DNA of 64,000 bases from Halorubrum lacusprofundi ATCC 49239 (GCF_000022205.1 NC_012029.1:186001-250000), one strand, 5' to 3'; positions 1 through 9,067 are shown, numbered from the stretch's first letter. A program made the numbers and translations. Notes: a model not told the origin generated them from the letters alone.

Positions 1-171
1 CGACTCCTCGGCGGCGTCGGCGAGCAACGCCTCGATCTCGTCGTCGAGTTCGGCGTCGAGACTCTGGTAGTGGTGGTGGGCCCGCGCCTCCACGACTTCC
101 TCAAGTACGATCCCGATCTGTAACAGCCGAGCGAGCTGGTCGTCCGAGGCGATCCGCTGGCTCACGCTCAC
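1..171 (-). CDS. Partial gene, possible ferritin/rubrerythrin-like protein (N-terminus only)
   Basis: Only the first 57 codons lie in the window; the gene runs off the left edge. The start is a GTG at 171, with a second in-frame GTG at 165. The visible part is helical and acidic, with a helix of the type E-E-x-x-E-A-R-A-x-x-x-Y followed by another acidic helix. That pattern resembles the first helix of ferritin-like or rubrerythrin-like proteins, and iron storage would suit the neighbouring suf operon. The assignment is tentative because the metal-binding pattern cannot be checked without the rest. A TATA-like CTTAAG lies at 235-240 on this strand. Confidence 0.45.
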   Translation of the reverse strand, partial: MSVSQRIASDDQLARLLQIGIVLEEVVEARAHHHYQSLDAELDDEIEALLADAAEES

Positions 172-308
172 GGCGACCACCCGTCACCGATCGATACGCC
201 CGTTCGCATACACTCGCCTTCGGGTGCAGGCCGACTTAAGATTTTCCCCTCCAGTCGAGGGTTCGTTCGGACGGACTGCGGGCGCGCAGGCAACGGAGAA
301 CCGGCCAC

Positions 309-908
309 CTAGATTCCGAGCCAGTCGTCGTTCCGGATCTCGTGTCCGCTCTCTCGGCAGACCTTCGCCGCCTGTCGACGGATCTGCCGCGAGGTCGGGA
401 GCTTCTCTTTGTCACGGATCCGGTCGACGACCCAATCGCGGACGACGCCGATCGATTCGTCGTAGTCGTCGGGACTGACCCGCGCGAGTTCGACGAAGGT
501 CTTCTCGTAGGCGTCGTGTTGCGATCCACCGAGCTCCTCGTTCGGCAGCGTCTCGCTGGCCTCCACGATCCGCTTCATGGCCGTGGCGACCGTGGGTCGC
601 CGTATCCGAACGCGGACGCGATCCGGCGAGTCGAACTGCACCTTGTCCGTCTCGGGGACCAGCTGCTCGACGGTGTATCGTTCGGCCGACGGTCCGATAT
701 CGCGGTCTCCGATCGCCGCGATGATCTCCGCTCCCGTGGCTGGGAACTCCAGCGATTCGAGCTCGGCCTCGACGTCGCCGAGGTCCGCGGCGTCGATCTC
801 CGGCTCCGGCTCGTCGCCGCGTTCCAGTTCCGTGGCGATGTCGCGGCGCCGCTGGCGGTCGTCGTCGTCTCGTGCCTGTTTCTCTCGTCCGTCTTTATCG
901 TCTGCCAT
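309..908 (-). CDS. Conserved haloarchaeal protein of unknown function (DUF5789-like)
   Basis: A 199-residue soluble protein. It opens with a highly charged segment of about 40 residues, then a globular region, and ends in a conserved-looking basic/aromatic tail (N-D-D-W-L-G-I). I recognise the overall layout as a haloarchaea-restricted conserved family, probably DUF5789, from memory only. No catalytic motif, membrane segment or metal site is visible. The gene lies 114 bp downstream of sufD on the same strand. An AT-rich stretch at about 935-960 may carry its own promoter, so co-transcription with suf is uncertain. Confidence 0.7.
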   Translation of the reverse strand: MADDKDGREKQARDDDDRQRRRDIATELERGDEPEPEIDAADLGDVEAELESLEFPATGAEIIAAIGDRDIGPSAERYTVEQLVPETDKVQFDSPDRVRVRIRRPTVATAMKRIVEASETLPNEELGGSQHDAYEKTFVELARVSPDDYDESIGVVRDWVVDRIRDKEKLPTSRQIRRQAAKVCRESGHEIRNDDWLGI

Positions 909-1022
909 TCCCGTACCTACGGCTCTCGTCCATATAGTACTGTAGGTAATATGAAACTATTCTCGTCTCGAAATAATGAACGTCCCGGGTCGCCGAGAAG
1001 ATCCGGCGACAGACGAATCAGC

Positions 1023-2237
1023 TTACTGGAGGCGCTGTAAGACGAGTTCTTGGACGTCGTCGCGGAACTCGTCGACTGCGATTTCCTCTAACACGGGCAC
1101 GAAGAAGCCCTCGACGAGCATGTTTCGGGCCGTCAGCGGGTCGATCGTTCGACTCTCGAGGTAGAACAGGTCCTCGGCGTCGACCTGTCCGACGGTCGCG
1201 GAGTGGGACGCCTCGGTGTCGTGGTTGTGGATGATCAGCTTCGGCGACGCGTCGGCCTCGGCGTCGTCCGACAGCATCAGCGTGTTCTCGCGCTGGTAGC
1301 TGGAGGTGTTCCACGCGTCCTCGCCGACATCCTGAACCCCCTCGTAGACGGAGCGGGACACGTCGTCGAGTACGCCGCGCGTGACGAGGTCGGCCGTCGT
1401 GTGCTCGGCCTGGTGCCAGACGCGGGCGTTGATGTCGAAGTGCTGGTCTTCGGTGCCGAAGAACGTCCCGACGATCTGGCTCTCGGAGCCGTCGCCGTTC
1501 AGTTCGGTCTCGACGTCGGAGCGCGTGAGCTTCGAGCCGAAGTTGCTCTCGATCCAGTCAACCGTCGCGTACGTGTCGGTCACGCCACGCTTCAGCGAGT
1601 AGGTGTACGAGTCGTCGTCGAGGTTCTGGAGCGAACCGAACTGGACGTTCGCGTTCTCGCCCGCGACGATCTCGACGAGGTTCGAGAAGTACCGGTCGCC
1701 GTCGACGCCGTCGTCACCGCTCTCGATCGACTCGAGGATCGTCACCGACGACGACTCCTCGGCGACGACCAGCGTCTGGCTGAACAGCGAGCGGGAGTTC
1801 ATTTCCGCGCGTACCGTCACGTCCTCGACGTCGACGCCCTCGGGGACGTAGACGAACGTCCCGGTCGTGAAGAGCGCGACCGACAGCGCGGTGAGGTAGT
1901 TGTGTTCGGGATCGAGTACCGACCCGAAGTTCGCCTCGATGATGTCGCCGTACTCGTCGAATGCCTCGCTGAAGGGTAAGATGACGACATCGTCATCGCC
2001 GGCCGACCGCTCGGTCGTGTCCGACTGGTTCAGCGGGTCGACGAGCGCCTCGAAGTCGAGCGCCTCCAGGTCGGTCCAGCGGCGGCCGGGCGTCTGGATG
2101 ACGTCGGGCAGATCGGCCGTCTCTAGCGCGGAAAGCGCGTTCAGACGGGTCTCTAAGAGCCACTCGGGCTCGTCGCGTTCCTCGGCGATGCGTCGTACCG
2201 TGTCCTCCGAGAGGCTCTCGATTGCTTTCGTGCTCAT
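1023..2237 (-). CDS. sufD: Fe-S cluster assembly protein SufD
   Basis: A 404-residue SufD, the non-catalytic scaffold partner in the SufBC2D complex that builds Fe-S clusters in the cytoplasm. It carries the SufBD beta-helix core with the family signature H-S-A-T-V-G-Q near residue 355, then L-F-Y-L-E-S-R. SufD has Ser where SufB has Glu in this motif, which separates the two paralogues. The N-terminal domain contains the shared E-P-E-W-L-L-E-T-R-L motif also present in SufB. It is the last gene of sufC-sufB-sufD; its ATG follows the sufB stop by one nucleotide, so translation is probably coupled. Confidence 0.95.
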   Translation of the reverse strand: MSTKAIESLSEDTVRRIAEERDEPEWLLETRLNALSALETADLPDVIQTPGRRWTDLEALDFEALVDPLNQSDTTERSAGDDDVVILPFSEAFDEYGDIIEANFGSVLDPEHNYLTALSVALFTTGTFVYVPEGVDVEDVTVRAEMNSRSLFSQTLVVAEESSSVTILESIESGDDGVDGDRYFSNLVEIVAGENANVQFGSLQNLDDDSYTYSLKRGVTDTYATVDWIESNFGSKLTRSDVETELNGDGSESQIVGTFFGTEDQHFDINARVWHQAEHTTADLVTRGVLDDVSRSVYEGVQDVGEDAWNTSSYQRENTLMLSDDAEADASPKLIIHNHDTEASHSATVGQVDAEDLFYLESRTIDPLTARNMLVEGFFVPVLEEIAVDEFRDDVQELVLQRLQ

Positions 2238-2238
2238 G

Positions 2239-3669
2239 TTATCCGAGCGAGCCCTCCATCTCCAGCTCGACGAGCCGGTTGAGCTCGACGGCGTACTCGA
2301 TGGGCAGCTCCTCCGTGATGGGCTCGATGAAGCCCGAAACGATCATCTGTTTGGCGTCGTCGTCGTCGAGACCGCGCGACTGCAGGTAGAAGATGTCCTC
2401 GTCGCCGATCTTCCCGACGGTCGCCTCGTGGGCGACGTCGACCTTCGACTCGTTGATCTCCATATACGGCATGGTGTCCGATGTCGACTTGTTGTCGAAC
2501 ATCAGCGCGTCGCACTCAACGGCCGTCGAGGAGTTCTCGGCGCCGTCGGCGATGTGGACGAGCCCGCGGTAGTTCGTGCGGCCGCCGTCCTTCGCGATCG
2601 ACTTCGACTCGACGGTCGACTTGGTGTTCGGCGCGTTGTGGTACACCTTCGCGCCCGTGTCGATGTCCTGTCCCTCGCCCGCGAAGGCGATGGTGATGTG
2701 GTTGTCGGAGGCACCGCGCCCCTTCAGGATCGTCGAGGGGTACAGCATCGTCGCTTTCGACCCCATCGATCCCGAGATCCACTCCATGCGCCCGCCCTTC
2801 TCGGCGATGGCGCGTTTGGTGTTCAGGTTGTACGTGTTCTTCGACCAGTTCTGCACCGTGGAGTACTGGACGTGGGCGTCCTCGCCGACGAACACTTCGA
2901 CGCCGCCGGAGTGGAGGTTGAACGCCGAGTACTTCGGCGCGGAACAGCCCTCGATGTAGTGGACTTCGGAGCCCTCCTCGGCGATGATGAGCGTGTGCTC
3001 GAACTGGCCCATCCCCTTGGAGTTCATCCGGAAGTACGCCTGGATCGGCATGTCGACGGTGGTGTTCTCCGGCACGTACACGAATGAGCCGCCGGACCAG
3101 ATCGCACCGTGGAGCGCGGCGAACTTGTTGTCGCTCGGGGGGACGCACTTCGTCATGAAGTGCTCGCGGACGATCTCTTCGTGCTCTCGGACGGCCTCGT
3201 CCATGTTACAGAAGATGACGCCCTTCTCCTCCCACTGCTCCTGCATGTTCTGGTAGACGACCTCCGACTCGTACTGGGCGCCGACGCCGGAGAGCGCGTT
3301 CTTCTCGGCCTCCGGAATGCCCAGCTTGTCGAAGGTGTCTTTGATCTCGTCCGGGAGTTCGGTCCAGTCGTCGACACCGGCGCGGACGTCGACGTCCGGC
3401 CGGATGTACGGGATGATCTCGTCGATGTCGACCTCGCTCAGGTCCGGCTGTCCGGGCCAGTCGGTCGGCATCGGCATCTCCTGGAACTGCTCGAGCGCGC
3501 GCAGGCGCCGCTCCAGCATCCACTCCGGTTCGTCTTTGTCCTCCGAGATGACGCGGACCGTCTCCTCGGTGAGTCCCTTCTCGGTCTGGAAGGCGGATTT
3601 CTCCTCCTTCTTGAACTCGAAGCGGGCCTCGGTGTCTGTCTCCTTCAATTCGTCCTGTTGTGAGCTCAT
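2239..3669 (-). CDS. sufB: Fe-S cluster assembly protein SufB
   Basis: A 476-residue SufB, the scaffold on which SufBC2D assembles nascent Fe-S clusters. Length matches the family. Diagnostic segments are E-P-E-W-M-L-E-R-R-L near residue 47, the central beta-helix, and the C-terminal H-E-A-T-V-G-K-I-G-D-E-D motif followed by F-Y-L-Q-S-R-G-L. It is the middle gene of sufCBD. The 52-bp gap to sufC contains a TATA-like element 26 nt before the ATG, so sufB-sufD may have a second, leaderless promoter. Confidence 0.97.
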   Translation of the reverse strand: MSSQQDELKETDTEARFEFKKEEKSAFQTEKGLTEETVRVISEDKDEPEWMLERRLRALEQFQEMPMPTDWPGQPDLSEVDIDEIIPYIRPDVDVRAGVDDWTELPDEIKDTFDKLGIPEAEKNALSGVGAQYESEVVYQNMQEQWEEKGVIFCNMDEAVREHEEIVREHFMTKCVPPSDNKFAALHGAIWSGGSFVYVPENTTVDMPIQAYFRMNSKGMGQFEHTLIIAEEGSEVHYIEGCSAPKYSAFNLHSGGVEVFVGEDAHVQYSTVQNWSKNTYNLNTKRAIAEKGGRMEWISGSMGSKATMLYPSTILKGRGASDNHITIAFAGEGQDIDTGAKVYHNAPNTKSTVESKSIAKDGGRTNYRGLVHIADGAENSSTAVECDALMFDNKSTSDTMPYMEINESKVDVAHEATVGKIGDEDIFYLQSRGLDDDDAKQMIVSGFIEPITEELPIEYAVELNRLVELEMEGSLG

Positions 3670-3690
3670 AGTATCTTGTTACGGATTCTC

Positions 3691-3700
3691 GTATTTACGT
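3691..3700 (-). promoter_or_regulatory. Possible internal TATA element upstream of sufB
   Basis: On the minus strand this reads ACGTAAATAC, about 26 nt before the sufB ATG at 3669. That spacing would give a leaderless sufB-sufD transcript independent of sufC. This is a positional inference only. Confidence 0.4.
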
Positions 3701-3721
3701 GTATCGCGTGACTGGATTCGG

Positions 3722-4639
3722 TTACGCGGCCTCGAACGCGTCCTCGCGGACCCAGTCGTACCCCTTGTCCTCGAGCTTCTCGGCGAGTTCCGCACCGCCG
3801 CTTTTGACGACCTCGCCGTCTAACATAACGTGAACGTGGTCGGGCTCGACGTAGTCGAGAATCCGCTGGTAGTGCGTGATCTGGAGAACGCCCGTGCCCT
3901 GCTCGTCGCGGAGCGCGTTGATCCCCTTCGAGACATCCTGCAACCGGTCGATGTCCAGCCCGGAGTCGATCTCGTCGAGCACGGCGACGGCGGGCTCTAA
4001 CATCGCGGCCTGCAGCACTTCGTTCTGCTTCTTCTCGCCGCCGGAGAAGCCCGCGTTGAGGTACCGCTGCATGAACTTCTCGTCCATGTCGAGTAGCTCC
4101 ATCTTCTCCGAGAGGATCTGCTGGAACTCGGCGACGCCGATCTCGCCGTCGTCCGCGGGACCCTCCATCGGGGAGGTGTCGTACCCCTCGTCGTCCTCGT
4201 CCGCGTCGGCTTCCGCCTCTTCGTCTTCGAACAGCTCCTCGCGCTCGTCCGCCTTGGCGTTGAGCGCCTGCCGGAGGAAGTTCGTCATCGTGACACCCTC
4301 GATCTCCGCCGGGTACTGGAACCCGAGGAAAATACCGAGCGCTGCGCGCTCGTTGGGTTCGAGTTCCAGCAGCTTCCAGTGGTAATCCTCGTCGTCGAGT
4401 TCGGCGTCGATGTCGGCGACGTCCTCCTCGTCGAGATGCAGGAGGATCTCGCCGCCAGTGACCTCGTACGCAGGATGGCCGGCGATGACCTTCGCGAGCG
4501 TCGACTTCCCAGAGCCGTTCGGACCCATCAGTGCGTGGATGTCCCCGGACTCGACGGTTAGGTCGACCCCACGAAGAATGCGTTCGCCGTCCTCTTCCGC
4601 CACCCGCGCATGAAGATCGTTGATTTCGAGAGTTGCCAT
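3722..4639 (-). CDS. sufC: Fe-S cluster assembly ATPase SufC
   Basis: A 305-residue ABC-type ATPase that drives the SufBCD scaffold. Visible motifs are Walker A G-P-N-G-S-G-K-S (39-46), the Q-loop in G-F-Q-Y-P (about 106-110), the signature F-S-G-G-E (198-202) and Walker B L-D-E-I-D (221-225). The family is usually about 250 residues; the extra length comes from two acidic insertions, about 69-88 and 131-168, the second rich in Glu and Asp. Such acidic loops are expected as a salt adaptation. It is first in the operon and reads into sufB and sufD. Confidence 0.97.
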   Translation of the reverse strand: MATLEINDLHARVAEEDGERILRGVDLTVESGDIHALMGPNGSGKSTLAKVIAGHPAYEVTGGEILLHLDEEDVADIDAELDDEDYHWKLLELEPNERAALGIFLGFQYPAEIEGVTMTNFLRQALNAKADEREELFEDEEAEADADEDDEGYDTSPMEGPADDGEIGVAEFQQILSEKMELLDMDEKFMQRYLNAGFSGGEKKQNEVLQAAMLEPAVAVLDEIDSGLDIDRLQDVSKGINALRDEQGTGVLQITHYQRILDYVEPDHVHVMLDGEVVKSGGAELAEKLEDKGYDWVREDAFEAA

Positions 4640-4740
4640 ATGTATTCTCGTGCCTCGTGTCCGTACAGTGGTGTCTTATCGGGTTAATGGTTACGCATCT
4701 CCCGTAGAATTTCCCAAAATCGGCAAGAATTTTTCTCTAC

Positions 4741-4750
4741 AATTAAAAAG
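4741..4750 (-). terminator. Oligo-T terminator downstream of polB
   Basis: Just after the polB stop the minus-strand transcript reads CACTTTTTAATT, with a run of five T about 25 nt past the stop. Archaeal termination typically uses such oligo-T tracts. The stretch also lies upstream of sufC. Confidence 0.5.
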
Positions 4751-4773
4751 TGATTTTCAAACTCCGGATTAAA

Positions 4774-7563
4774 TCACATGAAGGAGCCGAGTCCGGTCTG
4801 CTCTTGACCCGTCTTGACCTCCTCCCACGACAGGCCGAGCGCCTCGATGACGCGCTCGATCGGCCCCTGAAGGGTCTTGTCCAGCATCTTTTCCCAGTCG
4901 ACCTTGAACTCGTCGGGGACCTGATCGGCGTACTCGAAGCAGATCACGTCGGGATCGCGTTTGAACTCTCCGTATAAGTGATCGCGTTGGGGATCGAGGC
5001 CCTCCTCATCTTCCATCCGCTGCCAGAAGTCGGGGTGGACCTTCTCGATGTACAGCCGCTTCGGCTTCGACCCGCTCCCGAAGTTGGTCCCGAGCATGAG
5101 GTTGGCGTACTTCGCCCCGCGAACCTGCGCGGTCGGGGTATCGTATGCGTCGAGCTTCTTGCCGATCCCGCCGGGAATCCCGATCTCGTCGAGGTCCATG
5201 TCGCCGCCGAGCACGCGCGCGATGACATCGACGAGGTACGACTTTATCTCCTCTAAGTCCTCGTCGATGTCGTCGCCGGTGACAATCGTCTCGATAACGT
5301 TCTGCTGGACCTCCTTCGTGATCTGTGCGATATCCGAGCGCTTGTACTCGAAACCGGTGATGTCGATGTCATCGACGTCTTTCCCCTCCTTCCAGATGAT
5401 GTGGCCAGCGTACCGCTTCTTCTTGCCGGCCTGGAAGAACCGCCGGTAGAGCTTTTCGAACTCGATCTGGAAGCGGTGAACGTCGGCGTTCAACTCATCA
5501 CGCGCGAAGTCGTCGTAGCGCTCGTTAATGTGGTCCTCGATCTCGAAGGAGGTCTCGATCGCCTCCTCTTTCGACATGTTGGATAACGAGAGCATGACGC
5601 TGTCGGTATCTCCATAAGAAACTTGATAATTAAGTTCGTTGGCGGCTTCCTCAGTGAAGTCGATGACTTCCCGACCGGTCGCTGTGACGGCTGCAGCGCC
5701 CTCTTTGTCGTAGAGACGGAACCGATCCCATCCCGTAACGCCGTATAGAGAATTCATAATAACCTTGACAGCTCCCTGCTGTCGGTCGTACTGCTCGTAG
5801 GGCTCGGTGCCGGGGTCGTGGTCGTTCCGGAGCCCCTTCTTCTCCTCGCGCTCGGAGAGGAGTTCGTCGACCATCTCGCGCATGATCCCGTCCGGCTCCT
5901 TCTGGAAGTGAGTCCCGTTAGGCGCGACGTACATCTCGCCGTCGTACTTGCCGGGATCGACCTTCGTCTCCGGGCCGGCGTTAATCGTCACCATGCACAT
6001 CGGGTAGAGGCTCTTCAGGTCTTGGACCGTCACCATCTCCTTGACGCCCGTGATGGGGTCGAAGACGGCGCCGCCCTCGAACTCTTCCGACTCCTGTTGC
6101 CCCTTCGTCGGGAGCGCGAACTTCCCGAACGCCTTGTGGAGGACGTACATGTCGACGGTGTCGCCGGGGGTCGGCGCGTCCTCGATCTTGCAGCCGACGA
6201 ACGTTCGCACCTCGTCCCAGAAGGCGATCACGTCCTGTTTCCGGTCGATCTCGACGCACAGCTCCACGTCGCGGATGCTGTACTCCAGCAGACGTTCGGG
6301 GTCCTGTTCCCACAGGTCGCCGATGTCGCCCGTGTAGCGCTCCTTGCCGACGCCGAGTTCGCGCTCGCCGACGGCGTCGAGCCGGTACGACTCCAACTCG
6401 GTGAACATCGTGCGCTTGTACGCGTACAGCAGGTCGAAGACGACACGGCCCTTGATGTCGGGACCGCCCCAGCCGGAGCGCCACACCTCGCCGATCCGAG
6501 AGAGCCGGTCGATCGAGAGATCGTACTGGCTCCCGTCGTCGAGCACCTCCAACCGGTCGAGGACGTACGGCGCGTCGAAATCCTCGAAGTTCCACCCCGT
6601 CAGCAGATCCGGGTCGGTGTCGTCGATGTACTCGATGAACGCGTCGAGCATCGCGGCCTCCGTCTCGAAGGTGCGGACCTCAAAGTCGATCTCGCCGCCC
6701 CCGTCACCCACGATCCCCTCGTAGTCGGGGAGATCCTCGGGCGGCGGGATCTCGGCCTCGGGGGCGTCGTACAGCCAGACGACGTACTCGTCGTCGTAGG
6801 AGTCATGGCTCGTGAGACAGATGATCGGCTCCTCGCCGTCCTCGGGGAAGCCGCGGCGGTCGTCGACCTCGATGTCGAAGGTGTTCACCCGCATCTCGGC
6901 GTCGATCTCAGCGGGTTCGAGATGCCCCTCGTGGACCTGGATCGCGTCGGAGCCGTCGTCGAGCCGGCGCTCCTGCACGCGCACTCCCCCGTTGAGCCCG
7001 TTGTCGATCAAAAGGCGGTTCGGGAAGAGGATATCGGCCTCGAAGGTCGTCGCGAAGTCGTCGCGGATGTTCCCCACGTCGCGGGGCGTACGGGTGACGA
7101 TCCGGGTGAGCGGCTCGCCGCGGATGCTCTCGTACGGCTCGCCCTCGACGTTCTCCTCGCGCGTTCCGATCACCACGTCGTACTCCTCGGTCGGATCGCC
7201 GTTGAGGTCGGCAGTCGGCACGTAGAAGTACGGTTCGACGCCCAGCACGCGGAGGTGTTCGACGGCGTCGTCACCGTCGTCGACGGGTCGCCGGCCGAAC
7301 ACGTGCACGACCGGGTACTCGTCGCTCCCGTACCCCTCGACGGCGTAGTCGATTTGGGTGATCATCAGCTCGACGGTCCCGGTCGATTCCGGGAACTTCG
7401 CCTCGTCGACGTCGACCACGTCGCTGACGTGTCCGCGCCCGCCGCCGGCGACGACGGCCGCCTCCTGTGCGGCCATGTCCTCCCGTTCGGTCTCCATGCT
7501 GTCTCTCGTCCCGTCGTCCGCGTCTCCGGGCGACGAGAAGTCCGACAGCCCCGACTGAGTCAT
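4774..7563 (-). CDS. polB: DNA polymerase family B (intein-free)
   Basis: A 929-residue replicative/repair family B DNA polymerase. The 3'-5' exonuclease domain shows Exo I F-D-I-E at about 229-232, Exo II G-W-N-F-E-D-F-D and Exo III Y-S-I-R-D. Polymerase motifs are D-L-K-S-L-Y-P (about 513), N-S-L-Y-G (about 602) and the catalytic Y-G-D-T-D-S (about 650). I chose the ATG at 7563: a TATA element lies 27 nt upstream, and the 32 extra residues from an earlier in-frame ATG are not acidic or family-like. None of the three usual haloarchaeal intein sites is interrupted. Confidence 0.97.
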   Translation of the reverse strand: MTQSGLSDFSSPGDADDGTRDSMETEREDMAAQEAAVVAGGGRGHVSDVVDVDEAKFPESTGTVELMITQIDYAVEGYGSDEYPVVHVFGRRPVDDGDDAVEHLRVLGVEPYFYVPTADLNGDPTEEYDVVIGTREENVEGEPYESIRGEPLTRIVTRTPRDVGNIRDDFATTFEADILFPNRLLIDNGLNGGVRVQERRLDDGSDAIQVHEGHLEPAEIDAEMRVNTFDIEVDDRRGFPEDGEEPIICLTSHDSYDDEYVVWLYDAPEAEIPPPEDLPDYEGIVGDGGGEIDFEVRTFETEAAMLDAFIEYIDDTDPDLLTGWNFEDFDAPYVLDRLEVLDDGSQYDLSIDRLSRIGEVWRSGWGGPDIKGRVVFDLLYAYKRTMFTELESYRLDAVGERELGVGKERYTGDIGDLWEQDPERLLEYSIRDVELCVEIDRKQDVIAFWDEVRTFVGCKIEDAPTPGDTVDMYVLHKAFGKFALPTKGQQESEEFEGGAVFDPITGVKEMVTVQDLKSLYPMCMVTINAGPETKVDPGKYDGEMYVAPNGTHFQKEPDGIMREMVDELLSEREEKKGLRNDHDPGTEPYEQYDRQQGAVKVIMNSLYGVTGWDRFRLYDKEGAAAVTATGREVIDFTEEAANELNYQVSYGDTDSVMLSLSNMSKEEAIETSFEIEDHINERYDDFARDELNADVHRFQIEFEKLYRRFFQAGKKKRYAGHIIWKEGKDVDDIDITGFEYKRSDIAQITKEVQQNVIETIVTGDDIDEDLEEIKSYLVDVIARVLGGDMDLDEIGIPGGIGKKLDAYDTPTAQVRGAKYANLMLGTNFGSGSKPKRLYIEKVHPDFWQRMEDEEGLDPQRDHLYGEFKRDPDVICFEYADQVPDEFKVDWEKMLDKTLQGPIERVIEALGLSWEEVKTGQEQTGLGSFM

Positions 7564-7585
7564 ACCCGTGCTTCGGCGCACCCGG

Positions 7586-7594
7586 CTAAAAAAC
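7586..7594 (-). promoter_or_regulatory. TATA element for polB
   Basis: Minus-strand TTTTTTAG, centred about 27 nt before the ATG at 7563, as expected for a leaderless haloarchaeal transcript. It supports the shorter polB start. Confidence 0.6.
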
Positions 7595-7634
7595 TCGGCT
7601 TTCGGGTGCGGCGAGGAGTCCCAGCACGGAAAGG

Positions 7635-7642
7635 CATATAAT
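7635..7642 (+). promoter_or_regulatory. TATA element for the 57-aa gene
   Basis: CATATAAT, centred 26 nt before the ATG at 7665. It implies a leaderless mRNA and argues against the earlier in-frame ATG at 7641, which overlaps the TATA itself. Confidence 0.6.
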
Positions 7643-7664
7643 GTGTGACGCCATACCACGGGCT

Positions 7665-7838
7665 ATGTCTTCGGACCCACGTTCCGAACCCCAGGTGGCT
7701 CGCCCGGCCGACCGCGACCCCGGCGCCGCCGAGGTGGAGGTGTACGAGGACGGCGGGAACGTGGTGCTTTTCGACGCCGCGAACCCCCTCGCGTGGGTCG
7801 AGGCGAGCCGAACGGTCCGGCTGGCCGACGCGACCTGA
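7665..7838 (+). CDS. Small conserved haloarchaeal protein (DUF7331-like)
   Basis: A 57-residue acidic protein. The N-terminal half is disordered and rich in Arg, Asp and Pro; the C-terminal half is a compact block with Y-E-D-G-G-N-V-V-L-F-D and N-P-L-A-W-V. I associate this block with a small haloarchaea-only family (DUF7331), from memory. No enzymatic motif is present. The start at 7665 is fixed by a TATA element 26 nt upstream. It is divergent from polB, with the two promoters facing apart within about 100 bp. Confidence 0.65.
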   Translation: MSSDPRSEPQVARPADRDPGAAEVEVYEDGGNVVLFDAANPLAWVEASRTVRLADAT

Positions 7839-7934
7839 CGGGGTCTCTCCTCCCGTTTCGCTTCGGACCGTCGCCGCGGCTCGCGTGCCGATGCGGGGCG
7901 GAATCCCTTTCCCCCGTCCCCGCGTACGTCTGGC

Positions 7935-8345
7935 GTGTTCAGCCTCGACGAGGACGACGAGGGCGAGGTTTCCTTCGGTGAGAGTTCCGACGCCGAGCGG
8001 GAGATGACGCCGGATATTCCGAAGGCGCCCTCGGTGAAGACGTTCGACGACAGCGGCGACTTCGAAGGCGCGAGCGACGTGGATTCGAGGACTCTCCGCG
8101 CGTTCGTCGTCGCCGTCATCTACGCCAACGCCGCCGTGCTCCTCGTCGCGCTCGGCCCGATGCTATGGTTCTTCGAGGGGTGGTCGCGGATCGGTCCGGT
8201 CCTATTCTTCCTCGGGCTCCTCGCGGGCGTTCGGACCTACCAGACGTACCGGGCGTGGGAGCGGGCGCGGGACGCGACGGAGTCGGATTCCGAAGGCGAC
8301 GGGGACGACGAGGGCGACGCCGACCACTCGCCCCCGGAAGCGTAA
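7935..8345 (+). CDS. Hypothetical two-helix membrane protein
   Basis: A 136-residue protein starting at GTG. A charged cytoplasmic-type N-terminus of about 55 residues precedes two hydrophobic helices (about 57-80 and 86-102). An acidic C-terminal tail of repeated Asp/Glu/Gly follows. No family function is recognised; similar small membrane proteins are common in haloarchaea. It is followed 27 bp later by the winged-helix-like gene, so the two are probably co-transcribed. Confidence 0.6.
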   Translation: MFSLDEDDEGEVSFGESSDAEREMTPDIPKAPSVKTFDDSGDFEGASDVDSRTLRAFVVAVIYANAAVLLVALGPMLWFFEGWSRIGPVLFFLGLLAGVRTYQTYRAWERARDATESDSEGDGDDEGDADHSPPEA

Positions 8346-8372
8346 TGCCCGCGCGACCGCTGTTTCTGATCC

Positions 8373-8810
8373 ATGCAGACGGTTCGTGATGCGGCCGGCG
8401 AGACGTACCTCCTCGTGAAACGCTCCGCCGAGTCGAGCCGGGTGCGGGACCCAGCCACCGGCGAGGAGCGGTACGTCGACAACGACGAGCTTCGTATCGT
8501 CGACGGCGAGTCGCCGCTCGCGACCGCGGCCTCGGGCGTGCCGGCCCCGGTTCGGCGGACGCTTCGAGCGGTCCGGGACGACCGGTCGCTCGGCCTTTTG
8601 GCGGTCGTCGTCGACGAGGGACCGATCGCCGCGATCGACCTCCTCGACGCGGCCGACATGTGCGAGTCCGATCTCCACGGGACGATTACGGAGTTCCGCG
8701 CGGCCGGCCTGATCGACGAGGCCGAGGTCGCGGGGCAGCGCGGCTACGAGGCGACTCCGGTCGCAGTCGAAGCGATAGAGCTGTTGCGGGGCGGGTCGGA
8801 GGACGAGTAA
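8373..8810 (+). CDS. Conserved haloarchaeal protein with probable winged-helix fold (DUF7346-like)
   Basis: A 145-residue protein. The first 45 residues form a beta-rich segment containing Y-L-L-V-K-R and a V-R-D-P-x-T-G-E-E-R-Y-V pattern. The second half has the helix pattern of a winged helix (L-L-D-A-A-D-M-C-E-S-D-L-H-G-T-I-T-E-F and A-A-G-L-I-D-E-A). That suggests a DNA-binding or protein-interaction role, not an enzyme. I link it to a haloarchaeal DUF (7346) from memory only. It ends just before the TATA-containing gene-free stretch. Confidence 0.65.
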   Translation: MQTVRDAAGETYLLVKRSAESSRVRDPATGEERYVDNDELRIVDGESPLATAASGVPAPVRRTLRAVRDDRSLGLLAVVVDEGPIAAIDLLDAADMCESDLHGTITEFRAAGLIDEAEVAGQRGYEATPVAVEAIELLRGGSEDE

Positions 8811-8813
8811 CCA

Positions 8814-8821
8814 TTTATAAG
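8814..8821 (+). promoter_or_regulatory. Strong TATA element with no gene downstream
   Basis: TTTATAAG is close to the haloarchaeal TATA consensus. Transcription would begin near 8842-8846 and run rightward into structured sequence with no open reading frame of typical composition. Confidence 0.45.
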
Positions 8822-8955
8822 TGCGACTCGTGGCGATTCGCGGCTGTTCGTCCCCGATCCTCGTTCGGCCGAGCGTATGCCTCGCGCCTCCCCAGCCTCG
8901 GCGGACGGGTCGGCGGGGGAAACGCCGCGCCGACCCACCGCCTCCCTCGCGATCT

Positions 8956-8979
8956 GCTCGCGCCTTATAAGGCGCGAGC
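8956..8979. promoter_or_regulatory. 24-nt perfect palindrome centred on TTATAA
   Basis: The two 12-nt arms are exact reverse complements. The centre reads TTATAA, so a TATA element is present on both strands. It could be a bidirectional promoter or a TATA overlapped by a dyad operator. On the plus strand a GTG lies 28 nt downstream (8995). Confidence 0.45.
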
Positions 8980-9067
8980 GGGCGCGCCGACGTAGTGGGT
9001 GTGGACTGTCGTCGCTGCCCCTGTCGGTGGTGGCGTCACCGCCGCTTTCTTCTGATAGTGCAGTACA

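Noticed and set aside
5818-7641. 607-codon plus-strand open frame opposite polB
   Set aside because: It is the antisense shadow of polB. The polymerase and exonuclease motifs are on the minus strand, and the plus-strand product is rich in Val, Arg and His with no family signal.
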